A stretch of 64,000 nt of DNA from Acanthamoeba castellanii str. Neff (Eukaryota; Discosea; Longamoebia; Acanthamoebidae). Under the pieces are notes generated by a model, which worked only from the letters and a program-made list of their open reading frames with translations, had not been told where the DNA came from and did not search any database. This document shows positions 33,164 to 43,866 of the stretch, one piece after another (the stretch's first letter is position 1; each line of letters opens with the position of its first letter). The stretch lies in contig NW_004457584.1 in assembly GCF_000313135.1 (NCBI RefSeq), positions 1-64,000 on the forward strand. Direction: 5' to 3'. Made by a program: the position numbers and the translations under genes.

Positions 33164-35711
33164 ATGGAGGTCGCATCGAGTGCAGCCGGGGTCAAGCCCT
33201 CCCCAAACAAGGCGTGCACCTGCTGCCGCGAGGCACACTCCGCCTGCGACTCGTACGCATCTCTCCTTTATTATTCATCTGATTTACCATACATCTCGAA
33301 GAAGATGCAGAGGAGACCTCCATTCAATCCAAAATCCAATTCTTCTTACATCATCTCTTGTGCGATAAATATAGAAAAATATATAGAAATATATTATTAC
33401 AATAAACAGATTTTATAAATCAAAAGAGAGAGAAATCTTGGTGCTCAGCCGTGATGCGTGTGGTCCACACAGGGAGCGGCCGTGCCGGCGGTGCGTGCGT
33501 CTGGGGCGGGCGCACCTGTGCAGCGACGTCCCGCCACGCAAGCGCGGCCGCCGGCCCAAGTACGACACCTCCGCCGACGCCACCAGCCCTGCCCGGCAGC
33601 CGCAGCAGCCGCGGGCGCCGCAGCCGCAGCCGCAGCCGAGCACCGAACTCCTCCGGGCCGGCTACGACCCGACCGAGGGCCATTACCACCACCATCACCA
33701 CCACCCCGACTACTACGACGACGATGGCGGCGAAGACGGCGACGATGACGACGACCAGGACAGCGTCGACCACCTCCAGCAGCAGCAGCAACACCACCAT
33801 CGTGCCTACGTCGACGTCGACATTGACCAACACCACGCCAACGCCAACCGGAAGAAGAAGGCGGCGACTACCAAGCGGCACAAGAAGTCGGGCGGCGCGA
33901 AGCCCAAGCTCAAGGTGGAGCCCGACACCACCACCACCACCACGACCACCACCACCGACGCCGCCGACCCAGCTTCATCGTCGTCATCGTCATCGTCGTC
34001 ATCGCCGCCACTGGCTCCAGTGCCGACGACGGCGACGACGGCGGCGGCCGCTGGTGTGGACGGGCTGCGGCGGCAGGTGGAGCTGCTCGACGGCAAGTTC
34101 GAGCTGCTCACGCAGCTGCTCAATTCGATGGCGGGCGAGCTCAAGCAGCTGCGCCAGGCCAACGAGGCGCTGGCCTCGGCCGTGGCCCACACGCAGACCC
34201 ACATCCGCGACACCGACGTCGTGGTGGCCGACCTGCTGCGGGCCGACCGCGACCGACTCGCCGCCGACGAGCAGCGCGCGGCGGCCAAGGCCCAGGCCCG
34301 GGCCGCCAAGAAGCAGAAGAAGCGGCTCAAGGCGCAGCAGCGGCAGCGGCAGCGGATCATCGAAGAGGCCGACGCCGGCTTGAGCCCGGTCGCGTCATCG
34401 CCGGCGTCGTCGACGTCGACGACGGCGAGCGGCAGCGGGTTCCACTCGCGTACGTCGTTCTCGTTCGAGCTGTCGCTGCTCCAGTCGGGCGTGTCGCCGG
34501 CCGTGGTGCTCGAGGCGCGGCAGCAGCTGCCCTGGCTGTGCCACTACGACATCTCGCCCAACCGCTTCGCCATCCTCGACTTCACGTACGTTACGCTCCT
34601 CCTTTGCCTTTGTTCAATCTCCCGACCACTCACGCGTGTCGTGTGTCGTGTGTGTCAGTTGTGTGTCGTGTCGTGTCGTGTGTGTCGTGTCGTGTCGTGT
34701 GTGACATGTGTGTGTCGTGTGTCGTGTCGTGTGCGATTGTGCGGAAATCGTGCAGCCATCCGGTGTATGTGTTGGAGAAGATGACGAATCTGGAGGTGCC
34801 CTCGCGTTTGTCGTATGCCAATGAGGCCTTCATGCGCTTGTCTGGCTATTCTTGGGTACCGCACACACCGCACACACCGCACACACTGCACACCGCACAC
34901 GCACATAGGCCGAACTAATCGTACGGTATCGCACGGACAGAGCGAGCTTATCGGCATGCCGTTCCCCAGTCTATTCACCGGCCACGAACGCTATCTCTCC
35001 CAATTCACCAGTATCCTCTACAACCAGTACGCACACCACGCCGCACAGGCATACAACACTCATCGCACGCACCGCACGCACAACACTCACCGCACACACC
35101 GCACACGCGCGCTTTGCAGGCCGGCGATGTCGGTGGGGATCGTGTACACGTACTATCCGCTGATGCGCTGCAAGGACGGGTCGCTGGTGCGCCTGAACGA
35201 CCGCGGCCAGTTCTTCTACAACCACCACGGCCAGGCCCAGTACTGCCTCAAGTGCATCGACACCTGGGAGACCGGCGCCCACATGCGCGAGGGCGAGGGC
35301 TTCGACCGCTGGATTCCCCTGCGGCCGGCCCTGGTCGCGCCCTTCTACGAAGTCAAGCAGCCCACCGACGCCGACGGCGTCGAGGAGCCCGACGGGGCCG
35401 CGCCGCCGGTCGTGCTGCAGGACGAGCTGTCGCCGCAGCCCTCGAGCCCGTCGCCGGCCTCGATGTCGGCCTCGGCGGCGCTGGCCTCGCTCCTGGCCTC
35501 GGCCGCGCCGTTCCCGCCCGTGCTGCCCCCGCCGGCCCCGCTCCCGTTTCCGCCGCTGCCGCGACCGCACATGCTGGTGGGCTACGGGCCGCCGCCCGCC
35601 CAGTTCCCTACGCCGCAGCCCGCGCGGCAGTCGCCGCCATTTTCCGGTGGTGGCGGCCGACCACCTTCGGCGCCGACCGCCACGACTAGCCCACCAGTGT
35701 GGCGAGGTTGA
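33164..35711 (+). CDS. Zn2Cys6-PAS transcription regulator B (ERT1/AcuK-like)
   Basis: Five exons, about 659 aa: 33164-33252, 33473-34585, 34756-34855, 34941-35026, 35120-35711. Zinc cluster ACTCCREAHSACDS then ERPCRRCVRLGRAHLC, with the AT-hook-like GRRPK after it. Long His/Asp/Thr/Ser-rich linkers surround a coiled coil (LLDGKFELLTQLLNSMAGEL). The block SGVSPAVVLEARQQLPWLCH is identical to gene A. The PAS core follows (RLSYANEAFMRLSGYSW, SELIGMPFPSLFTGHERYL, GFDRWIPLRP) with a Pro/Ala-rich tail. Exons 3 and 4 have the same lengths (100 and 86 bp) as in gene A. The last intron of the paralogs is missing: GQAQYCLKC is read straight through. It converges on gene C with only 80 bp between the stops. 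Confidence 0.88.
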
Positions 35712-35791
35712 GGAGTGTTTTATAATAAATTATAAATTATAAATCATTTTGTTTTGTACAAATTTATTTTGCATTTGATAAATGTGAGGGC

Positions 35792-36472
35792 TCATTGTCG
35801 GTCGGCGCGGAAGGTGGAGCCGCTTGGTCCCGCAGGTCGTGGGCCACCCGACAACGAAGACGACGATGACTGTGAGGCGGTCGATGATGAAGAAGATGAC
35901 GAAGAAGAGAAGTTGGTGGTTGTGGGCGTGGGAGGCCAGGAGGAAAACTGGTCCAGCAGATCGAACGCGCTGTCGGCGAGATCGGCCGGCGACGACGACC
36001 AGGACTCGACCACGGGCGCGAAGCGCGCGTGCGACGCCGACGACGAGGGCGAAGGCGCGTGTCGAAGAGGCGGGCCGGAGGGCGATGCGGCGGCCAACGA
36101 CGACGACGAAAACGATGAAGAGGAGCGGGAAGACGAGGAGGGCGGGTCGAGCGGATTGGGGAGGGGCACCCACTGGCCCAAGACCTCGTCTTGCGTCAGC
36201 GGGCCCGCCTGCCATCCGTGGAAACACATCACCACGTACTGCGCCTGTGTGGATCACGACACCACACGCGACACGCGTGAGTTGTGTGTGTGTGTGCGTG
36301 CGTGCGTGTGCGTGTGTGGTGTGTGTGTCATACCTGGCCCTCGCTGTTGTAGAAGAGTTGGGATTGGTCGCGCATGCGGAGGGTGACGCCGTCGCTCCGT
36401 CGGAGCAGCAGTTGGAAGCTGATGATCTCGCTCACCGCCATCGGCCGCCTATTACCGCACACACACACACAC

Positions 36473-36522
<50 letters not shown>

Positions 36523-38133
36523 CAGCGCAAAGGGTGAGCCCATGCCTCGGCAGCCGGCGAAAGGAGATGGCGGCGTGTGTACTGGTTGTATAGGACGCTG
36601 CCGTAACACTGCACGTTGGCCGGGAGGGAGAACAGTTTCGTATAGTACGCCCCGATGAGCTCGTCCTGCAATTAAGTATTTAATCGTGAGCTGTCGTGTC
36701 GTGTCGTTGGTCGTGTCGTGTCGTTGGTCGTGTCGTGTCGTTGGTCGTGTCGTGTCGTGGGGGTACCATTTGGTATTGGCACAGTTCAGCGAAGGCGGGG
36801 TTGGCGTAGGCCAGCACCGTCGGCAGCTCCCACGTGTATCGCTGCTCCATCACGCACACCGGATACATGCTGCACGCGCACTCATCAGATCACAATCCCA
36901 TCGTGTGTGTGTCGTGTGCCGTGAGTGCGTGTGTCGTGCGCCGTGAGTGCGTGTGTCGTGTGCCGTGAGTGCGTGTGTCGTGCGTGTGGCGTGTCGAACC
37001 CTACCTGAAGCTGCTGACGGCGAATCGGGAGGGGAGGTCGTAGTGGCACAGCCAGGGCAGGTTCTGCCGGGCCTCCATGGCCAGCGCTGGCGACACGCCG
37101 GCCTCGAGCCGCAGGTGGTGCTGGTGCGCGAACAGCGGCGACGAGCCCGGCGCCACCGACGGCGACGACGACGTCAGGAGCTCCGCCAATGGCGAGTTGG
37201 CGATGACGTGGCCGTTGCGGTGGTCAATGGGGTCATTCGAGCCGCCTCCGCCGCCGCCGCCCAGGTGCACCACGTCCTCGAGCTTGGCCACCTTGGAGAC
37301 CAGTTCGGCGTTGGACCGCTCAAGCCGCGCCATGTTGGCCTGCATCGTCTCGACGAGCCGGGTCAGCCGGTCCACCTTGTCCTCCAGCGCCTGCGTCGCC
37401 TCGCCCGGTCGATCCTGCTGCTGCTGCGTCTGTGGCTGCGTCTGTGGCTGCGGCTGCGGCTGCGGTTGCTGTTGGTGTTGGTGCTGAAGCTGGTGGGCGT
37501 AGAGCTCGTGGTAGAAGGCGGCCATGGTGGTGGCTGGTCGGGGCTGCTGGCGGCCATGGTGGTCGCCATCGGCGCCAGTCATTATTGGGTTCATCCACGC
37601 CGCTGGGCCGGCGTCTGGTGGTGGCGGCTGCTGCTGGTGTGGCTGCGGCTGTGGTGGCGGCCCCGCCTGGGGCGTGATCTGGTGGTGGAGGTGCCGCGGG
37701 GCGTTGGGGTAGGAGGTCTCCTTGGCCTGGCGCTTGCTGCCGTTGGCCGTCTGGTGCGTGCTACTACTGGTCTTGCCGCCCGCGGCGGCGGCGCCCCGCA
37801 CGCGCTTGCGCGGAGGTGCATCGCTGCACAGGTGGGGCTTGCCCAGCCGCGTACACCTCGCGCACGGTCGGCCCCTAATGAACACCATTATTTATTCACA
37901 CATTATTTAAAAATATCTCAAAAAATAAATAATAATAAGTATATACTGGATATATTGGTATTTATATCGTGAAAATATTAAATAGTAAAAATGGATGGAT
38001 ATCAAAGAAAAAAGGTGGTGCAATCGTACAGGTCGCAGGCAGTGTGTGCGTCCCGGCACGCCGTACAGGCACTTGGCCGGGACGACGTGGGTGCGTGCTT
38101 GGGCTGGTGCTGCAGGTGATATACCAAGTCCAT
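35792..38133 (-). CDS. Zn2Cys6-PAS transcription regulator C (ERT1/AcuK-like)
   Basis: Six exons, about 575 aa: 38133-38030, 37874-37005, 36869-36767, 36665-36583, 36448-36334, 36244-35792. Zinc cluster ACTACRDAHTACDL then GRPCARCTRLGKPHLC and PPRKR. A Gln/Pro/His-rich region and a coiled coil (LEDKVDRLTRLVETMQANM) lead to the block SPALAMEARQNLPWLCHYDL. The PAS-like core is more diverged than in A and B (VLAYANPAFAELCQYQM, DELIGAYYTKLFSLP, LFYNSEGQAQYVVMC). The C-terminus is almost entirely Ser/Pro with acidic patches, the composition of an activation domain. Introns interrupt the same codons as in genes A and D. A CA-rich microsatellite fills the intron between exons 4 and 5. Confidence 0.86.
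36460..36522. repeat. CA microsatellite in an intron of Zn2Cys6-PAS gene C
   Basis: CA run with one CACG interruption; seen from the gene it is a GT run near the acceptor. Confidence 0.85.
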
Positions 38134-38398
38134 CGCCTGCCAAAAAAAAAGAATAATTTAGATTGATTTAATTGAAGTTGAAATCAGCACTGCGATTTAA
38201 ATAAATAGCCATTTATTATTATATTATTATATTTAGCATTACGCGTACCTTCGCCGTCCGGTCTCTGCGTCGTGTCTGTTCTGTTCGCGTAGCGGCCAAC
38301 GGTTGTCTGTCGTCTGGGCCGGATGCTGCCAGGCAACCTCCGGGAAAACAAAAATCAAACTTAAATCGCATTTTCTGTTTTTCCAGATCATCCCCTCA

Positions 38399-40422
38399 TC
38401 AGCACCGACCTGGCCGGGAGCGTTCCGCGGTGCCGACCGGTGCCGGTGGTGCGCTCATCGCCGGAGTCATCGATGATGTGGTGGTCCTTGTCGAAGCGGG
38501 ATTGACGCGACTTGCTGGCAAGGCCGATGTTTGAACAGCAACAGTTGCTGGAGGGCGCAGGGGCAGCCAAGTGTCGAAGGCCTCGCCGGGCATCAGGCCG
38601 TCCTCCTTCCACCCCAACACGCAGATCACGTTGTACTGGCCCTGCGCGTGGGGTCGAGTCCACCCCATCGACGACCAATCAGCTGACGTTGGACATTGGC
38701 AATATTGTGGTCACAGTGTTAGAGGCAAGGCACGTACATTGCCGTTGCGGTCGTAGAAGACCTGCGACTGGTCGTCGAGTCGGACGGTGCGGCCATTCTT
38801 CCGCCGAAGCAGTTGGCTGAAGCTGAACACATCGCTCGCGGTCATTGGTCGCCTGAACCACATGCACCGCACACAACACACGCGACACACCGCACACACG
38901 CATGACACACAGTCCATTCAGTGACAGGGTAGAAAGAGGGGAGGGGAGGACTGTGAACTTTCGTACTGGTTGTAGAGGATGGCTGATAGATCGAGGTAGC
39001 TCCTGCGAAAGGAGAAGATCTGGGTGTGCGGGCTGCCGATGAGCTCGCCCTGAAGCGAGCGCGTGCGCACACGTACACAGACATCGTGTCCAAGCTTGAT
39101 GATGGGGACCACCTCATTAAAAAGCATGTCATGTGCTTGTCGGTACCCAGGCGTAGCCGCTCAGCGCCAGAAACGCGGCGTTGGCGTAGGACACACAGGC
39201 CGGCACGTCCAGGCTCGACATCGTTTCCATCACGCATATCGGATGGCTAACATGTCAACGCGACACACAGCGCCAGGTCATCACAACCATTCCACACATT
39301 CTTGGAAGAGAGGCAAGGCCGCACACCTGAAGTCGACGATGGAGAAGCGGGTGGGGATATCGTAGTGGAGGAGCCAGGGCAACTGCCGGCGGGCCTCCAT
39401 CGCGAGGACGGGCGACACCCCAGAGTGGAGCACCGAGAGCTCGAACGCGAAGGAAGGTCGTCGCTCGACTATAAACGGATGTGATGAGGATGACGATGGC
39501 GAGGAGGTTGATGGCGATGTTGATGAAGAAGACGACGACAAAGGAGGCGAAGAAGAAGACGACGATGGCGATGATGATGACGTGGCAGGCCAAAGCGTGG
39601 CCGTGAACGCCGCAGCGCTCGCTGTGCCGCTGGGCTGGGGCGCAGACCGGCGGTCGCTGCTGCTGGACTTGGCACCCACCTCGCGCCGCTTGAGCTTCGC
39701 CCGGAGCCGGGCGTTGGCCTGGTGCAGCTCTCGCAGGTCGTTGCCCATCGTGTGCACCAGGCGGGTCAGCACCTCCAGCCGGTTCTCCAGCGACGTGATC
39801 CGCTGCTCCTGCAGCTCTTGCTGCTGTTGGCGGTGGTCGTAGCTGTAGTGAACGGCCCTGTCGCCCACCTGCCCTGCGTGCTGCGCGTGGTGCTGCGCAG
39901 TGGCGGTGGCGGTGGTGGTCGTGGTGGCCTCGTCATGAAGCGGATGATGGTCGTGGCTGGCGGTGGCTGAAAAGTCGAAGCCGAGCAGATCCTCGAGCTG
40001 GAGATGTGGCTGCGATGGCTGCTGCGGCTGGTCCGAGTGACCACAATGCGGCAGGCAATGGTTGTCGTGGTGGTCTGTGACTGACGGATGACCGTTCCGG
40101 TTGGCTGCTGCGCGGCCGCGTTTGCGGTGCTGTTGATCGCTACAGTGGTCTCCCAGCCGCCGACAACGCCGACACGGTCTCTCCCTGTTCCAGAACAGAA
40201 AAAAGAAAACAAAAAAAGGATAGATCACACAAGTGCGTTGGCTAAATGTTAGCAAACACATAAAATCCACCAATAATAATGAAAAAAATTATATTATTGA
40301 GATTGATGGCAGGCAAAAGAGTAATAGCGTACGCACTTGTCACAGGCGGCGTGGGCGACACGGCACTGTTCGCATGTCTTGCCGCTGCGGTCGCGCTTGG
40401 CTCCACCGCCCCTCACCTCCAT
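38399..40422 (-). CDS. Zn2Cys6-PAS transcription regulator D (ERT1/AcuK-like)
   Basis: Six exons, about 494 aa: 40422-40337, 40184-39327, 39246-39147, 39049-38967, 38852-38738, 38641-38399. The zinc cluster is TCEQCRVAHAACDK then ERPCRRCRRLGDHC; the last spacing is CX6C instead of CX8C. A Gln/His/Thr-rich linker and coiled coil (ITSLENRLEVLTRLVHTM) precede SGVSPVLAMEARRQLPWLLH. The PAS core reads CVSYANAAFLALSGYAW, GELIGSPHTQIFSF, SQVFYDRNGNGQYNVIC. It is the shortest of the full-length copies and its tail is a short Thr/Ser/Pro segment. It is tandem with gene C (265 bp apart) and divergent from the small gene at 40.96 kb. Confidence 0.86.
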
Positions 40423-40957
40423 CCGTGGTATGGCCTACGTCAATATCAAAGAAGAAAAGAAACAACATCGACCCATGTTAGGTGGATGTACTGTTTTAGT
40501 TATCCATTGTAACGTCTTAATTCCGTCTTGTTGGTTTTATCCTGATTTCTGATAGGGTTTTACGGCGTGGCGAAATTTCGCATTACCGCCCAAGAAAGCA
40601 CCCAAACACCCTCCCGGCCATTGTCTAACAAGAACGTAAAAACTCAGCAGAGCAAAGCAAACCACACAGCCAGCGAACACCACACCTTCATGGAATGACC
40701 AATTACGAGCCGAGCCTGTCTTACTCGTCATCGGCCTCGCCTTGGTGTTCGGGGGCGAAGCAGCCAAGCTATTGATGGCGCGCAGTCCGTTTTCCGCTGA
40801 ACTTTGGCCGAAAGGAACCTCAACGACTTGACTCGTTCGGGCGTCAGTACAAGACCCACACCAGAAACAGCAGCAGCCAACAACAACCACCCAACACCAA
40901 CGCACAACACTTTGCGTCTTATTACACTTCACATCTAACACTACACTACAAACCACA
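40423..40957. other. Divergent promoter region between Zn2Cys6-PAS gene D and a small gene
   Basis: 535 bp between two gene starts that point away from each other. Near the small gene (about 40850-40957) the sequence is rich in CAACA/CACTACA runs, which looks like 5' UTR. No other exon, RNA gene or repeat is evident. Confidence 0.4.
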
Positions 40958-41447
40958 ATGTCGCGCCTGGAAAAGAAAGCTGAGGAGCCGATCCAGCCGA
41001 TCGAGAAGGAGCTGATGCTGGACAACCCGGACCAGGTGGAGAAGTGGGGACCCTCGCAGGAGGGCCGGGCCGAGTACAAGCCCTCGCTCAACGAGATCGA
41101 GAAGGAGCTGCTCGCGGAGGCCCGGCTCAATCCTGCCAAGCAGGTGCGCGCCATGGAACGCGCGGCCGACCCCGACCGCCGTGAGAAGCTCAAGGAGGAG
41201 GGTCGGCTCGGCCTGCAGAGTGACAAGAAGTACCTCGCCGTACGTTATTCCCTTGACAAAGTTGCAATGGAACGGTTATATGTTTGATATATTGAACAAC
41301 ATATCATATATATTTAACATGCAGGAGGTTAAGAAGGCTGGGATCGATGTAGAGAAGGAGTTTGAGACGAGCGGCCAGGTCCACATCCCGGTCGAAGGCC
41401 AGACCTACGAGGTCAAGCCCCGGCAGAGGCACAACCCTCCGCTCTGA
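40958..41447 (+). CDS. Small charged protein of unknown function
   Basis: Two exons, 40958-41239 and 41325-41447, about 134 aa, joined by an 85-bp AT-rich intron. The start MSRLEKKAEEPIQPIEKE follows an A-rich leader (CACAATGTC). The first 90 residues are Glu/Lys/Arg-rich with helical heptad character (LNEIEKELLAEARLNPAK); the end contains VHIPVEGQTYEVKPRQR. No signal peptide, membrane segment, cysteine motif or known domain is visible. Clean splice sites and strong codon bias make it a real gene. I do not recognise the family. Confidence 0.75.
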
Positions 41448-41556
41448 GCAAAGCACCAATCACGTGCTTGCGCCTTTCGCCACAATAAAAAGGACCAATC
41501 ACAATTCCACTTAGAAATGTTCTCCATTAAATAATAGACACGTCTTTAGTCCCAGC

Positions 41557-43683
41557 TCAGGGTGAGGTGATGATCTCGAGGACCTCGCGCAGGACCTGCT
41601 TGTTCCACACGCTGGTCCCATGGAAGAGGCCCTTGATCGGGTAGCTGTGGATGGGCTGGGCCTGCTTGCCGCGCCAACGCTCCAGCATGCGCAGGCCCGC
41701 CTCGGGCACCACGCCGTCGCCATTGCCGTAGGTGGTCTGCGGAACCGTGTCGAAGGCCACTGTAGCGAACGTCGTCCGCATCGGCGTCGTCACGTTGGTC
41801 CCGAAGAACGCGTGCGACGCCACGCCTGGCACTTCAAAATGGAGCCAGTCTAGAAACCCAACCAGTCAGTGCGTGTGCGTGCTTCGGTGGTGCGTGTGCG
41901 GTGTCATACTCTGGGATTGGAGCAGGCGGAAGATGAGGGAGGCGTTGTGGCCGGTGGAATCAGCCAGCAGCTGGGCAAAGTCGGCCGATGTGTAGTTCCT
42001 GGGCGGGTCGCTAACCGTCACCCACACATAGTCCTCGCCGTAGAGCTGCATTCGGTTGAGTTGAGGAGTATCTCAATAGTTTCTCATCTATTTACATATA
42101 CATTTATATATATATATATGATAAATAAGTATATAATTCATAGTATACCTCGGCCAGCGGGAGCATCCACACGCTCGACGGCCAGGTCTGCACTAGCGCT
42201 CTCATCGCGACCGGGTCCGAGACCCTTGGCGGACCACCAGCCTGTCGGCGGACACACATCAGAGATTCCCTCGTCACGGCACACAAAGGCGCAAAAATGA
42301 AATATGGCAGTACGGACCACTGGTGGAGATGAGTACGGAGGCGGCCGAAGGGCTCCCGCCGAAGGCCCCGTCGAGCGAGATGAACGAGTGGAGGAACTTG
42401 TCCTTCCACCCCTGCGTCTGCTGGTTCAAGAAGCCCAGGAAGTAGGGGCCGCCCATCGACAGCGACACCGCCGCAACTGAACGGAACAGGACCCAGGTTA
42501 GACGAACTGGTGAGCCGCCTTCTCTAGGGCGCACAGACGGTTGGTGTACCGGGTGTGTTGTTGTTGAGGGCGTAGGTCTCTTCGATGAGGCGGCGCAGAC
42601 GAGGCCAGTCCTCCGCCGCCCAGGTCTCGGGTCCGAAACGCCAGTCGTACGGAGCCGCACGCAGACTGTTTCCTGCGAACACCACTCTCAAGCGACTGCC
42701 TTCTTGGTTGTGTGTCTTGTGTGTGTCTTGTGTGTGTCTTGTGTGTCTTGTGTGTGTCTTGTGTGTCTTGTGTGTGTCTTGTGTGTGTCTTGTGTGTCTT
42801 GTGTGGGTCGTGTGCGTCGTGTGCGTTGGGTGTCAGGGGATGAGCGAGCGCACTCACCGACTTCCCAGCCGAGGGCCTCGAACAGGTACACGGTTTCGTT
42901 CCACATGGGTATCTCGTGCCAGTCATCCAGATACGTCACGCCATCCACTCCGCCATAGTCGATGTAGCGAATGTTCACTCCTGGCGCGCCGCGCGGTGTG
43001 AGTCGTCGCTGCAGCGAATCAGCCGATTACGGATTGGGCGATCCGATCTATCCATGGATTCAACGAACCTGGCGTGCTGAACGAGCGTCCGGTGCGCGGG
43101 TCGAGGTGGAGGGCCATCTGCTCGTACCAGCAGTTGATGAACGGGGTGACCAGGTCCTCGAAGTTGAACCAGATCGTGAACCACTCCCGCCACTCGGTCC
43201 AGCAATACCAGTGCCTGGCGAACAACCTATTGAGTCCTGCAGTCCGCACAACCACACGCGCGCTTGCTTCGGAGGCGTACGATGACCGATAGCCGTCGAG
43301 CTGCGCCTGGAGCCTGCTCCCTATCATCGACGCGATCAGCACCACCGGCCTGACCCCACTTCCCGGCTGCCCTCCACTCTGCCTTTTGCCCTTCGCCTGC
43401 CTCAATAATAGAGATATTATTTTTGTTTGTCGTATTCATTTTTCATTATCATAATTTTAATATTGTAGAAAGAAAGGTGTACGGCGACGAAGGCCTGGGC
43501 GAGGGCGTCGAGTGCGTGGGCGGGCGTGGTGGGTCGCGGTTGGGGTGCGAAGGGGGACAGCCGCCCGACCACCTCACTCCAATCGGTCGGTCGAGCCACA
43601 GCGCGCAAGGAAGAGCAGCACAACAGAAGGCACACCACCGCCAACACGACGAGCCAAGCACGAGACGCGCCGTCCATCACCAT
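41557..43683 (-). CDS. LCAT-family acyltransferase/phospholipase, secreted or lysosomal
   Basis: Eight exons, about 478 aa: 43683-43483, 43396-43069, 42980-42858, 42672-42550, 42476-42337, 42241-42149, 42045-41910, 41849-41557. The N-terminal hydrophobic core (WLVVLAVVCLLLCCSSL) is a signal peptide. Family landmarks in order: VVLIASMIGSRLQAQLDG (oxyanion region), WFTIWFNFEDLVTPFINCW, a lid-like DYGGVDGV, LRAAPYDWRFGP, the nucleophile motif VSLSMGGPYFLGFL, WKDKFLHSFISLDGAFGG, then TYGNGDGVVP (Asp) and GLFHGTS (His), completing the Ser-Asp-His triad. Such enzymes move acyl groups from phospholipids to sterols or act as group XV phospholipase A2. Leu stands where many relatives have His before the nucleophile (xHSxG). 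Which substrate it uses cannot be told from sequence. Confidence 0.9.
42703..42812. repeat. GTGTCTT/TGTGTCTTG repeat in an LCAT-gene intron
   Basis: Alternating 7- and 9-bp units (GTGTCTT and GTGTGTCTT) fill the intron between exons 3 and 4; then GTGTGGGTC variants follow. Confidence 0.85.
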
Positions 43684-43866
43684 CGCTGTGCTGCTCGCTG
43701 AGCGTTGAGGTTAGGTTGGGTGTTGGTGCAATCGGGCACTTGTCGTGCCCCGGTGCAAGGTCATTCCCTAGCCTTCCTCCTCTGTTGTTCGTTGAAGTAG
43801 TCGACAACAATCAGTAAAAAAAATAAGATGAAAGAGGAGAGCCAAACAAGGCCTGCACGACCAGCA

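Noticed and set aside
30262..40422. Recent transposon-driven duplication of the Zn2Cys6-PAS genes
   Set aside because: No terminal repeats, target-site duplications or transposase were seen; the copies are also too diverged for a very recent event.
43237..43280. Extra intron (44 bp) in LCAT exon 2 with GTACGC donor and GCAG acceptor
   Set aside because: Removing it breaks the frame (44 is not a multiple of three), while reading through is open and in frame with the downstream family motifs.
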